Source of the DNA: Aquanectria penicillioides
Taxonomy: Eukaryota; Ascomycota; Sordariomycetes; Hypocreales; Nectriaceae
Length of the DNA: 64,000 bases
Direction of reading: 5' to 3'
Assembly: GCA_003415625.1 (NCBI GenBank)
Contig: PYIU01000003.1
Span: 7,502,001 to 7,566,000 of the forward strand
Shown here piece by piece: positions 12,990 through 24,539 of this stretch. Under the pieces are notes generated by a model. It worked only from the letters and a program-made list of their open reading frames with translations. It made no database searches and was not told where the DNA came from. Made by a program: the position numbers and the translations under genes. Positions within the stretch are counted from its first letter, which is position 1, and each line of letters starts with the position of its first letter.

Positions 12990-14501
12990 CTAGGACCGAC
13001 TCGTCTCGTTCTCGGGATTCAGAAGTCTTCTCTCCTCATCCACAACCTGTTTTCTCTCCTCCACAAGCGGCTTCTTTTGTAAGCCAACCCAAACCGCGGC
13101 TCCGATGATTAAAAAGCTGCCGAAGATGCTCGTAATGGGTGGAGTGGTTCCCCAGACAACACGCTCAATAATTAAGGCAAATACCATTTGGGTGTACTAT
13201 TGAATCATTAGATATCTCGTCTGGATCCGAATCCAGTGAACATACGATGAGATTAGTTGCTCTTCCTGCTTTCTCTCTTTGCAGACCCTCCGTTAAAAAT
13301 ACCTGAAGCAAGAAACCGGATACGCCAATGGAAACAAGAAGAACCCTGTATTCGTTAACTTCCATCCGCTGCATCACACTCTGGCGCATGTGACTTACCA
13401 TTGAATAGGACTTTGAGGTATCTCGAATTGTAGATCTGGGTGAATCATGATGATGAGGAATGAGCTAACAGTGGCCAATGTGGCGAAGTAGTTGACGCTC
13501 ACGAGCGAATGGGCTCGCTTCCCAATGACTCGAATCGTTGCATAGGCAGTCGCAGCTGCAAATGATCCCAAGATCGCACATGCGACTGCAATAAAACGTT
13601 TAGCAGGCTGGGCTTCAACAGGAGGAAGAATGCCACCTCGGACGTCGATACTGAGTTGTGAAGAGCGAGAGGCGAGAGACTGAGATGATGGGTCGTTGGC
13701 ATCGCCACTGGCAGACAGAAACCCTGGTCGAGCGATAAAAAGGACCCCCAAAAATGCAATCAAGCCAGCGAAGGCCTCTTTAATTGTGAATGGTTCCTAG
13801 TTGAAAAGCCTTGATTAAAACGTCGTGGCCAATTGCTACCGGCCAGCTTACCTTGAGTGCAACCCAGCAGACAAACGTCGTTATTGTAGGGACGAGGAAA
13901 GTGATGACGGTGGCATCGGAAATATCAAGGTATGCTAGAGAGTCTGTTTCGATGGATCAGGGCACGGGTTCTTAGTGGCACGGGCATGAAACTATACAGT
14001 ATAATCCGAAAAGTCCCGTCGAGCCTGCAATGCCTCGAATTGCAAGCAGTCCCCTGACTTCTCGTTGACCCCACGGGAAATCCGGGACCTGCTTGTACCA
14101 CATGTATGAAGATCCAATCACTGCCGTGGCCAGCATGCGAACAAATATGATCTGCAGCGCATGGTACTTCGTCTCAAAGCCAGTCTCGAGTAGTCGGGTT
14201 GTCATAGACATCTTACTGGTTAATATTCATAGCGTGCGTGGTTATCTCAGGGCCCGAGCACTTACAATAGAAGCAAACATTTGAGCAAGGAATACAAAAA
14301 AAAGCCCAATATTCTTTTCGTAGAAGGCACTGAGTGTTTGCCACAATGCATTGACTCTGCTTCGCTGAATGAACGTCTCTTCTGAAGTATCATCGGCTTG
14401 AAAAGCTGCGGAGTTAGCGTCAGTTCCCCCCGCGCCAAGGGCGCCGTTGGCTCCGACTGTTCAGGCTTCGCAGCCGAGGGTTTTACTGTTCCATAAGACA
14501 T
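12990..14501 (-). CDS. Drug/metabolite transporter (EamA, SLC35G1-like), apparent 1-bp frameshift in exon 1
   Basis: Predicted ten-helix EamA/DMT-superfamily membrane transporter; substrate unknown. After a short hydrophilic N-terminus the exon chain reads FFVFLAQMFASI, HALQIIFVRML, GIAGSTGLFGLYY, SDATVITFLVPT, EPFTIKEAFAGLIAFLGVLF, SLVSVNYFATLATV and ITSIFGSFLIIGAAVWVGL, the two EamA repeats of the SLC35G family. Five GT-AG introns join in frame. The start MSYGTVKPSAAKPEQ is one frame off the rest; the break maps to a C6 run at 14426-14431. With one more base the frame reads through as GGTDANSAAFQADDTSEET. No GT-AG intron I tested repairs it. It is either a pseudogene or an undercalled homopolymer. 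Confidence 0.78.
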
Positions 14502-15169
14502 CCTCGCAGTCTTTCGGGAAACTCAAGTGGTGATTGTTGCCTCGTTTCTTTTTTCACTCCTTCGTGGAGACTTGTGGTTAAAATTCCTTCGGGCATGCCG
14601 TCGTCGGAGCCGCTGATTGCGGGGTCCTCGGAAATTTGTTGGTCGCATACAGTGTGAATATAAGTTTACTGTGTTTTTATCGCAGGAACCCCGCGGCCAA
14701 GCGAAGTAGGATCTGATCACTATTCTCAATGCTACCGGGCTTAGGTGCGGGGAATCCGCGGTAAAATCAGGTGAGATTCAATCAATTAGTCGATTTCGTT
14801 AGAAATGCCCCAACTTTCGCTGTGGGAGCTGTGACAAAATGTATAGGCTGACGCCAAACGGCTCTGCACGTGTTGCACAGCGAGAGTCAAGGACTAGGCC
14901 ATCACATCGTGCTTTAGCATTGATATCTTTAAATCTTCGTTTCCATTGGAACAAATCAACGGGTTTGGATAACTCTTGTACGTAGCCAAAAACGTGACAG
15001 ATATGCGTAAGTCAGCTGTCGACAGTTGACTTGGTTCATGAGGGCTTACAGAACCCCCCAGGAGTTTAGCGCTTTACAATTGCAATGCAAGACATAGGGA
15101 AAATTGGTCAACGGAAATCCCTTTATTGGTTACATAATGACTTGGCATTGCGAAAACAGTGGGTTCTTA
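14502..15169. other. Intergenic, no supported gene
   Basis: This is the shared region between the 5' end of the transporter and the 3' end of the next minus-strand gene. Nothing recognisable was seen. Confidence 0.4.
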
Positions 15170-16706
15170 TCATTTTGCTCGATCAGGGTAGACTATGTCA
15201 TAAACCTGCTTCCCTGGTTGCCCATCTAGGAACGGAATCCTCAAATATGACTTCAATGACTCCTGCATCCGCTTCCATGTCTTGACCTGACACCTGTCAG
15301 CATGGTTTCTAAGATGTTCTCTCAACCATGCTTCCTCCGATATTGTAAAGACTGAATTGGCTCCTGTCATCAGTAGCCAAAGCGTCAACCGAGAGGAAAC
15401 CTCACCCTGCAGCGCAAGTCGCTCTGAACACCTTTTATAGGCGGCAGGGAAGTATTGGTGAGGCGGCTTAATGTCTTGCCACTGCAGGAACACATGATAT
15501 GAAAATGCCAGCAAACCACACCGTATACCCTCATTCACCGAATCGGCAGCGAAACTCATGCTTAGCAGACGATATGGTACGGCAGCCATCATGTCATATA
15601 TAATTTCAGGGCGAATCAATTGTTGAGTTTGAGTTCCAAGATTGACCAGCAAGCAGAAGTTTCTCAAACCCCGCCACGCTGTCAACAAATCCTTGTCCAT
15701 GCTTTGAATGGACTCATCATCATCATTGTAACACATCTTGTCACCAGAAGATGGGAGCACCTTGTCAGGGTATTCAATAATGGGCTCTGAAGGCCTGCAA
15801 AAGAACAGGTGATTTAAGCCGTTGAGCAGTGCAATACCCAGGTCACATCTAGTAAATATTACTATTGCTTACACCCGTGAGCAGTGACCCTCAATTACCT
15901 CACTATTTCCATTAAGAGACTGTTCCTTTGGAATGAATCCAGCCCACCTCTCAAATCAACCATTTTCCGAAGCCCTTTCATGTGGTGCATTGTAGCCGAG
16001 TAGTCCCCATAGAAATGAGCGGTGGTAGCCAATTTCAAGACAACACTGATTGTGGAATTGAAAGTCTTTGTTTCATCATCTGCACCTAAAAGCCTCTCTC
16101 AGAGAAGCCTCAATCCTTCCTGAAAATGCAACATTGCTGGCGTGTTGGCGCCATTGTCTTTGCGGTGTAGGGCCCTATCGATAAAAGCCTCCACCGCAAA
16201 TGCTGTTATGTGGAGGCCAACGGCATCCCTTGCCATAGGGAATAGGCATCCGCGGTTACCTGCTTGGAAACTAATAGCTGTGATAAGAGGGAAAATTATC
16301 CTCGTCGCGGCTGGTGACACTGAAATAATATTCAGTCAGCCACTGTGCATTGAAGGACGTGCTACAAACCTCTTATTATGTTTGATAGCAGTGACGATTC
16401 AACCCCTTCGGCGAACTGGATGAAGGAGAAATCAGAGCCGACGCGGCCATGGACTTGCGGTGCATACATCTCAACCACTTGCTCCAACTTGATCGGGGCT
16501 GCTCGAGTACGGGGGGCAATCGACATCCCGTCACTCGTTGGTTGGGTCGCGTCAGGGCGATTTCGTTTCTGCTTTTTTTCCTTCATCACATGGCTTCGGA
16601 TTAGCTTCCCTGTGGCTGCATCGACTTTCCCCATGTTGGATGATATTATGAAAGGCATCCTAGGTAATGCTCGAGGATGATCACCGGGGTCGCTAATGTT
16701 CGTCAT
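15170..16706 (-). pseudogene. Fungal-specific transcription-factor-like protein without zinc cluster, internal stop
   Basis: Resembles the fungal regulator family that lacks a Zn2Cys6 domain but keeps an N-terminal basic IRSHVMKEKKQKR motif (here GKLIRSHVMKEKKQKRNR at about residues 31-48) and a C-terminal DUF3468-type helical region. Exons: 16706 to about 16366, about 16331 to 15900, and about 15848 to 15170, with in-frame joins (for example VR|CDLGIALLNGLNHLFF). Within exon 2 the frame LHFQEGLRLL is interrupted by TGA at 16099-16101. It continues in the same frame as ERLLGADDETKTFNS, so a single base change (CGA to TGA is possible) explains the break. The region just upstream of the ATG is retroelement sequence, so the native promoter has probably been displaced. 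Confidence 0.68.
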
Positions 16707-16707
16707 T

Positions 16708-17053
16708 GTGTCGGTCTTGGCTTGTCAAATTGTTTTCCTGACTTGGTAATAGGTTCGAGATGACGCCCTCAATCCTGAGATATCGCCAGACTTGCTTTGT
16801 CATGTGTCGCTTAGGAGTGCCGACGTTCTTTGTTTGCGGTTTGCGTCGCTTATTAGAATCATATGGTTCAACACTCCCCCTCAAGCTGATAAGCTTCAGG
16901 ATCGTCCAGCTTGACATGAGCCATTTTCAACAGCTTGACAAAGGCTTCGTGCTTGACACGTTCCAAGGGTTTTGTCATGCCATCTGCAGCCATTTCTTCT
17001 GATGGTATCCAGCGGAATTCAATAGTGCCATCGGCCACATTCTCACGCACAAG
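16708..17053 (-). mobile_element. Ty1/Copia remnant: C-terminal RNase H, polypurine tract and 3' LTR
   Basis: The minus strand encodes the end of a Copia Pol (17050-16868): RENVADGTIEFRWIPSEEM, then AADGMTKPL and the terminal ADGxTKPL-type block. A classic polypurine tract GAGGGGGAG (about 16882-16874) follows, and directly after it TGTTGAACC, the expected LTR start, at 16873. The putative LTR reads on to about 16708, right at the start codon of the neighbouring regulator. Upstream Pol is cut off at 17053. Unlike the big elements nearby, it is not AT-converted, so it belongs to a different, low-copy or younger family. Confidence 0.75.
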
Positions 17054-17058
17054 GGGGT

Positions 17059-17090
17059 ACCTCCAGTTTTTGCTGAGGCGCTATGGTTCA
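17059..17090. repeat. Short sequence shared with 3456-3494
   Basis: CCTCCAGTTTTTGCTGAGG and the following TATGGTTCAATAG are nearly identical to the copy at about 3456-3494. It begins where the Copia Pol remnant breaks off, so it probably marks a second truncated element. Confidence 0.5.
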
Positions 17091-17232
17091 ATAGGACGTG
17101 TTGAAAGCACGTGATACTGCGCGACACAAACGGCAAACCTCCCGCCTCTTGAAACGGGCAATCTCCATCTTAGCGAACAGCAAACATTAGGCTGCTTCTG
17201 GAGATGCTAGGCGAAGGGTTCTGGTGGATAAA

Positions 17233-17491
17233 TGTCGCGGGATACAGAACTAACGAGGATATCGTTGAAGGCCGTATCCATTATGTGTGGCTGTCACACA
17301 GCCAGCTTGGAGCTCTGTCTTTTGACTTAAGCATTAGATCCATTTTGGGTAAGCTTAATAGGGCATAGAACCCAATTAAAGCAAGCTTAATATAGATAAA
17401 AGGAAGCTTTAAGATAATATTCCCTTTATAGAAAATAAGGCTTTTAATAGACCTTATTATATATATATTTACTATATAATTTTATATAATA
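17233..17491 (+). repeat. 5' LTR of copy 1 (259 bp)
   Basis: Aligns without gaps to 24143-24401. The outer ~100 bp keeps normal GC content (TGTCGCGGGATACAGAAC), while the inner part is fully AT-converted. Confidence 0.9.
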
Positions 17492-17536
17492 ATTATAAGC
17501 TTAAGTAAGTAATACTTTATAACTTTTACTATAAGA

Positions 17537-17543
17537 TTATTAC

Positions 17544-17574
<31 letters not shown>

Positions 17575-17575
17575 T
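17537..17575. repeat. TTA/ATT microsatellite
   Basis: A run of ATT trinucleotides just inside the 5' LTR of copy 1. The counterpart in copy 2 lies at about 43255-43300, so it was present in the parent element. Confidence 0.8.
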
Positions 17576-20500
17576 TATTGCTATTATTTTTTTTATTATA
17601 ATTTTAATTATTTTATATAATTAGCTTAAGCTTAATTTATTTAATTTATATATAAAATAAATATAAATTATAATTAATTAATATTTATGCCTATAAAAAT
17701 TAAACTTTATACTAAAGAATAATAAATACTATAAATTATAGTTCTTAAGAATTATATTTAAAATTAAAACCTTTAGAATTTAATAGACTTAAGTAAGAAT
17801 AATAAGCTTTTTAATACTATAAAAAAGTAAATTATACTTATAATTGCTATTATAAAAGCTAAATATAATAAAGTAATCCTTTAGAAAAGATATAAATTAA
17901 AATTTTTAATATACTATTCTTTAATTTTTAAGGAATATTAAAAGAAATAGGTTAATATTAAGATTAAAGCATTTAAAGCTTAAGCAATATAAATATAAAT
18001 TATAAATACTATAGAATTAAATATTTATGCCTTTATTTAATAGAACCTTTTTAATTAACTTTAGATTTAAATCTATTAGATTACCTTAAGGCAATTTATA
18101 AAGGAAATTATAAAGTAGCTAGCATTAAGTAAAATAAGCTTAAAAGAAAATACTTATAAATACTATAAAGTAATGCTTTAAAAAGCTAAATATATAAATA
18201 TTAATTCTTAAATTTAATATATTAGCTAAAGTAAGGCTTATATAGATAGAATATACTATAAAATTCTAAAGATTTAAAGGAATATTAAAATTTAAAATTT
18301 CCTTAATGCTATTAAAGAGTGCTTTAAATTAATTTAAGTAAATTGCTAATTAATAGACTTAATTATAAATAAAATAAAAAATAAAAAGCTAAAAGAAATG
18401 CTTTTAGATTATATTAATATTTTTAGTGTATTTATTATTACTAATAGAAATGCTTATTTTTAGAAATATAGAGCATTTATATTATTAGGCAAATACTTTA
18501 ATAGCTAAAAATATAATTGCTTATATAAAGTAATTTTTAAGCACTTTTAGAAAGTAGAAAAATATTAGATTATAAAGTATGCATTAATTAAAAAGAAGTA
18601 AAAGCTTTACTTTATACTAAAAGAAGATTATTATAAGAAAATCTAAACCTAATATAAAGATTTAAAGTAATAAAGCTTAAAAGCTAAAATCTTAATAAAA
18701 GAAAGTAAAAATAAAAGCTTAATAAGCAATATTTTAAATACCCTAAAGGAGATTATAGCAATCTATATAGACTTAAATAATTTTTATTTAAATGCCTTAA
18801 AAAATAAAGTATATATAGCATTTAATAAACTTTATATACTATCCTAAAGTATACTATTAAATAACTATAATGCGCTTTATATTATAAATAATATAAAGCT
18901 TTTAAATCTAGAAATATTTAAATTATATAAAGATAGCTAAATAGTAAAAATAAGTTTTATTGCATTTTTAATTATAGAAATAAAATAATAAAAGCTTAAG
19001 AATCTTCTAAAAGAAGTTAATAGAAACTATATAGTTAACCTTATTCTTTAGGATATTGCCTATATAAAAGGATTTTATATAAATATAGTATTTTAAGCTT
19101 AACTATATAAAAGTAGGCTTTAGGTTTATAAATACAATAATACACTATATATAGAAATAAAGAAGGAAAGCTTAATTATACTTTACCTAACTATAAAATA
19201 TAACCTTAACTTCCTTAAATATAAGCCACTTTTCTTCTATTTCTTTACATTAATATAAAAAGCGCAAAACTTAATTTTATGCAGTAAGCCATTAGTAATA
19301 ATACTTATAGAAGCAAATAATAAAAGAAAGTAATACTTATAAAGCAAAAGACTATTAAGGGATCCTTTATAATTAAAAAAAGATATAAAATAGCTTTAGC
19401 ACTTTAGGTTAGGCTATTTTAGCCTTAAGGCACTTAAAAAGCTAATATTTAATGCTAGAAATGTATTAATAACTAAAATTAAGTATATTAACTATATGCA
19501 TTATGCTATAGTATATATAAAATAGATAATATTATATAAGCCTTTATAATATATATCTTTATGCCTATTTTAGTATATTTATTAGGACCTTTAAGACTTT
19601 CTATAGAGTTATAATAAAATAAAATGGCTTTTAATAATTAAGGATAAATATATAAAAATGCTATATGCATTCCCCCTATTAAATAAGGAATATAATATAG
19701 TATTTAATGCTTTAGTATATTTTAAGAAATAGATTAAAAGATAATTTAGCCTTTTAATTTATAGAATTAGGCAAAATAATAAAAAGGCTATAATTGCTAT
19801 ATAAAGATTTATAGAATATTAGACTTAAGCGCACAATAAAGGCATTATTTTTAAGCTTACTTTATTTTATACTTATAAGCTAAATGGACTAGTAAAATAA
19901 ATAGAATAAAAGCTAATAGTACACTTAATTAAAATAATAAATAGAGCAAACTTACTATAAAACTTATAGTTAAAAACTATAATATATATAGCATTCCTAT
20001 ATAATATAAGCCTATATTAATTATTAAGTATAAAAATACTAATAGAAATATTAAAAAGTTAGTTCTAAAATAATGCTTGCTTTTAAATAAAGGAGCTTAT
20101 AATAGACCTATACCTTAATTAAAATAGAATTTATATATATAGATATAAAGTATATCTATTGCATAAAGATAGAGAGGCAAAAAGAGATAAAAGACTATTT
20201 AAAATAAGCCCTAAGGGATATATTAAATATTTAGTTAAATACTCTATTAGCAATTTATATTAAATATAGATACTTTAGCTTAAATAAATAATTATTATAC
20301 ATAATATTATATTTAATAAGCATATATTCTATAAGGAAGAAGCTTAAAAGTAAAAGATCTTAATTAATAAATTAAGCTCTTTAGTAAAATACCTTTAAAT
20401 TATAAACTAAAAGAAAAAAGTAAAACTTACTTTCCTTAAGTTAATTGCAGTAAAAGATAAACCATTTAGGATAGAAACAATAAAGAGTTTAAACTTAAGG

Positions 20501-22829
20501 GTAAATATATAAAAAAGCATAAAATATTAGGTAATAAAGCTTATTAAGCATAAAATCAATTAAATAGCTTATAGACTTTAAACTCCTTATTAAATACTAG
20601 AAATTAAATTAATATATAGGAATATATTAATAGAATCTTAATAAAGAGTTTACTTTAATAATCTAAAATATAGATATATAAAATAAAAGGTATTAAATCT
20701 TTATCTATAGGAATAGAACCTAATAGAATAAGAAACCCTAAAAGTAACCCCTTAATAATAACTAAAATAAAAAGCATAAAGCTAATTATAATATATAGCT
20801 TAAAAAGCAAATAATAAATAAAAGCCTATTATAGATTTAATAGAAAGAGTAAATAAAATAAAGAAAGACTTAACCTTAAATAAAAACTTAATAATGCTAC
20901 TATTAGAAGCTAGTAAATCTTAAATTTAAGGCAGTAATATAATTAATAGAAAAAGGGAAAAAGCAAGTAAAGGATTAATACAATTAATATATAGTAGTAA
21001 ATGCATTAAGGAAAGATAAAATGCTAAATATATATAAAATTAAGGCATTCTTTAGAAATACTACTTTAATAGGCATTTAAATAATATATTTTAAAACGCT
21101 CTATTAATAGGAATTTAGTTTAATTAATCACTTTAAGACAGTTAGAATAAAAGGAGCTATTAAATAGTATTTGCTATAATAATAGCAGCCTACTTATAAG
21201 AAAATAATGCATAAATAAAGGCTATAACAATAGGCTTAAAAATATACTAATAAAACCTTTTAAGCCTATTATTATAAAATTAAAAAGAAATATAAAATTA
21301 TCTATTCTATAATAAATTTATTAAGGCAGCAAAAAGAGAGATTTAAACCTTAAAAAAGAAAAGGACCTAAATTAAAATTAAGCTCTTAAAGGTAAGATCT
21401 AAACCGCTATTGCTAAAGTAAGTATTTACCTATAAGTTTAATAGCGCTAATTACCTAAATAAATATAAAGTATAAATATATATATATAGTAACCTATAGG
21501 AAAGCTTAATAATTAAAAGTATTTATATAGCTATACTTATAGTATATACTTTCTATATATTAATGGCTTTAATAATATAATTTAATCTAAAACTTTTGCA
21601 ATTTAATATTAAGAATGCATTTCTTAATATAATAAAAAGTAAGTATAAAATATTAATAATATATAAGCTATTAAATAGATTTAAGCAATAGAGTAAGTAT
21701 ATAGAATTGCATAAAGTATTATATAGTTTTAAGGACTTATTATAACTTTAGTTTTAAGAATTAAAAGTAACTTTTATTAAACTTAAGCTTAAATAGTATA
21801 AGAAAAAGCTATACTTATTCTATTCTATTAATTAAAAGCTTTTTTTAATATTCTTTATAAATAATATTATTATTGCTTTTTATAAAGATAATATAAATGC
21901 AGCTAATATATTAATTAATAGCTTAAAATAAATATATAAACTATATAAATAAGGTAAAATTAAGTATTTCCTTAAAGTATAAATTATTTATAATTGCTCT
22001 AAAAAATAGATTTTTTTTAGCTATAAAGCATATATTAATAAGATTGCCTATAAATTTAAAATATTAAAATAAAGCTTATTTCTATTAATATTAATTTTAA
22101 GAATAGAGCTATAAAAGCGCAAAAATTAAATAATTAAGCAAAAGATTAAGGAGTATTAAAAGAAAGTAGGATTATTACTTTATATAGCAATTATAATCTA
22201 ACTTAATATTGCCTTTATAGTAGGCAAACTTTTATAGTTTTTAATTAATTTAGAAATTAAGCACTAAAATATAATAAATTAAGCTCTTTACTACCTCTAT
22301 ATAATAAGTAAATTTACTATTTAATATAGAGAAAGTAAAGAAATCTAAGCATTAAGAATAGTAAATAATGCATTTTTTATAGATAATTCTTTTATAAAAA
22401 AGTTATCTTAAGAATATTTTATTAGCCTATTTAATAGATTAATTATTTAAAAAGCAATATACTAATCTACTATAACTATATCTATAATTAAAGTAAAGCT
22501 ATTTGCTTTAAATAAAATAGTATATAAAATAATAGCTCTTTAGTGCCTTTTTAAGTAAATAAAGCTATTATTAAATTTAAATAAATTCTTAATTTACTAT
22601 AATAATTAATAGACTATATATTTAATGCTTAAAAAGAGTAAATAAATTAATATTTATCTATACTATATAGATATCTATAATATATAGTTAAAGTAAAAAT
22701 ATAAAAAAAGATTATTTAAAGTTACTTACCTTTTTACTGCTAAAATGCTAATAGATAGACTTATTAAGGCATTATTGCAGCAGCGCTTTAAATACTTTAG
22801 AATAATACTTAATTTAATTAATCTATATA

Positions 22830-24142
22830 TATAAATATTACAATAAAGGCACTTAAAAAAAGGGGCATAAAATTAATTGCCTTAAATATATATAAAGCCC
22901 TTCCTTCTTTTAGTAAAGTGCTAAAAGAGGCAAATAGAAATAAACTTTAAACTTTAAAACTCCTAAATGCTATAACTCCTTAATGCTAAATACTTAATAA
23001 CTTTACTTATATATAGACTATAATAGATCTATAAAAGGTTAATGCCTTCTTTAATAAGTTACTTTACCTAAAGGTATTACTTTTTATTAATCTTTAGAAT
23101 TAAAGGGTATATAAGTATATTAATTCTAAAACTAGCCTTAATACCTAATAAATAAATAGAGTTTTTCTTTACTAAAAGATTAAGCTATAATTGTAATGCT
23201 ATATAGTATTAATTATATATTTACTTAAAAATTAAAACTTATATTTATAATTAAAAAGAAATAATATACCTTTTTATTATTAATATTAAGGGCTAATAAT
23301 ATCTATTAAGCAATAAAAGCTATAATAAAAGGACTAAAATATAAATAATTAATAATACAATTATAAATATAAAAAAAAGAGATTAAGCTTATTAAAAATA
23401 GCATTAATAATTACTAGCTTTATATATAAAGCACTATTAAAAGCAATTAGTGCTTTTAAAATAATATCCCTTATTGCCTTTATTAATAATAGCTATATAG
23501 ATATATTCCTTATAGAGAGGATCCTTAAGGATATAAAGCTTAAGTATAGAGAACTAAAAGAAATTAATAAGCTATTTATATATATTAAAAGCTTAAAATA
23601 ATAAATTAAGCTTTTTAATAAATATTAGCGCTTATATAAAGAAGGTAAGGGTAAAGAAAAAGCTAGTAATAGTAATACTAAAGATATTAATAGCACTAAA
23701 AACTTTAAAGCCTAAAAAAAAAAGAAAGAATTAGTAATATTAAATCAATCTTTAAATTAAAAGAATATACCTTTAGAAAGGACTTTAAAAAGAAGCTATT
23801 ATTAAACTTCCTTATAAAGAGAGCAACTAAAATAAAAACCTATAATAAACTATATTAGCAGCAAAAGGTATTAATAAAAAAAGAAAAAAGAAAGCTAAAA
23901 ACTAACTGCATAAAGCTTAAATATAATATAGTTAAGCTTACTTTCTTTTTACTTTATATATATTATTTAATTTATTATTTAAAACTAATAAATATATTAA
24001 ATTAACTAAAAGTTTAATTAAATATACTAATAGAAAAAAATAAGCAATAAATATATTAATTCTTAATGCAATTTTAGGAATAAAGTATAAAAGCAATTAA
24101 AATACTATATAAATAGCTTTATAATCTTTTAACTAAAGGGTA
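22830..24142 (+). other. 1.3-kb region of copy 1 between RNase H and 3' LTR, with decayed ORF
   Basis: Copia elements usually end a short distance after RNase H, but here about 1.3 kb follows. In one forward frame, roughly 23440-23940, the sequence is mostly open and lysine-rich (IERILKDIKLKYRELKEI; KEGKGKEKASNSNTKDIN; KDFKKKLLLNFLIKRA), interrupted mainly by TAA/TAG at positions that could have been Trp or Gln. It is in the same orientation as pol. I do not recognise a domain. Copy 2 keeps the same region at about 36883-38190. Confidence 0.5.
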
Positions 24143-24401
24143 TATTATAGAATATAGAACTAATAAAAATATTATTAAAGGCTATATTTATTATATATAG
24201 CTATTATATAGCTAGCTTAAAGCTCTATCTTTTAATCTAAGCATTAGATCCATTTTAGGTAAGCTTAATAGGGCATAGAACTTAATTAAAGTAAGCTTAA
24301 TATAGATAAAAGGGAGCTCTAAGATAATATTCCCTTTGTAGAAAATAAGGCTTTTAATAGACCTCATTACATATGCATCTACTGTGTGATTCTGCGTGAC
24401 A
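24143..24401 (+). repeat. 3' LTR of copy 1 (259 bp)
   Basis: Its first 18 bases differ from the 5' LTR only by C-to-T and G-to-A changes. The outer end (about 24340-24401) is unmutated. The target duplication ATAAA follows immediately. Confidence 0.9.
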
Positions 24402-24539
24402 ATAAACATGTACAATAGCTTGCTATAGTATTCTTGTTCTGCTCTTCTTATCATCACAAAAATTGAACAGTTAGCTCGCATAGAGTAGTTTAAGTCATTT
24501 TTGCTTGGTCGCCTCTCTTGATGCTCTATGCTTGTAGCT

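Larger units (their letters stand above)
17233..24401 (+). mobile_element. Ty1/Copia LTR retrotransposon, copy 1, heavily RIP-mutated
   Basis: A complete 7169-bp element flanked by a perfect 5-bp target duplication, ATAAA (17228-17232 and 24402-24406). The 259-bp LTRs start TGTCGCGGG and end GTGACA before mutation. Although riddled with stops, the plus strand still shows Copia order. There is a protease-like LDNGCNAHYI trace (about 18845-18885), a gag-pre-integrase LWHFRLGYFSLKALKKL trace (about 19388-19445), reverse transcriptase QFNIKNAFLN (about 21598-21630) and a VLYSFKD trace (about 21718). RNase H traces are YIAIII (about 22175) and DRLIKALLQQRFKYF (about 22752-22800). Stops fall where Trp or Gln are expected, as C-to-T and G-to-A change would give. 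It cannot be autonomous now. Confidence 0.93.

Noticed and set aside
14425..14490. An intron (GTAAAA ... CTAAC ... GCAG) as explanation for the transporter frame change
   Set aside because: The acceptor fits, but the resulting join is still out of frame with the conserved downstream sequence, so a missing base in the C6 run explains it better.
17541..17570. ATT repeat as a CRISPR-like or regulatory array
   Set aside because: It is a simple trinucleotide microsatellite without spacers, also present in the second element copy.
17500..24100. AT-rich blocks as centromere or mitochondrial insertion
   Set aside because: LTRs, target duplications and Copia protein traces explain both blocks as RIP-mutated retrotransposons.
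24143..24481. Minus-strand ORF of 89 codons (24212-24481)
   Set aside because: It lies mostly inside the 3' LTR of Copia copy 1, so it is a chance frame.
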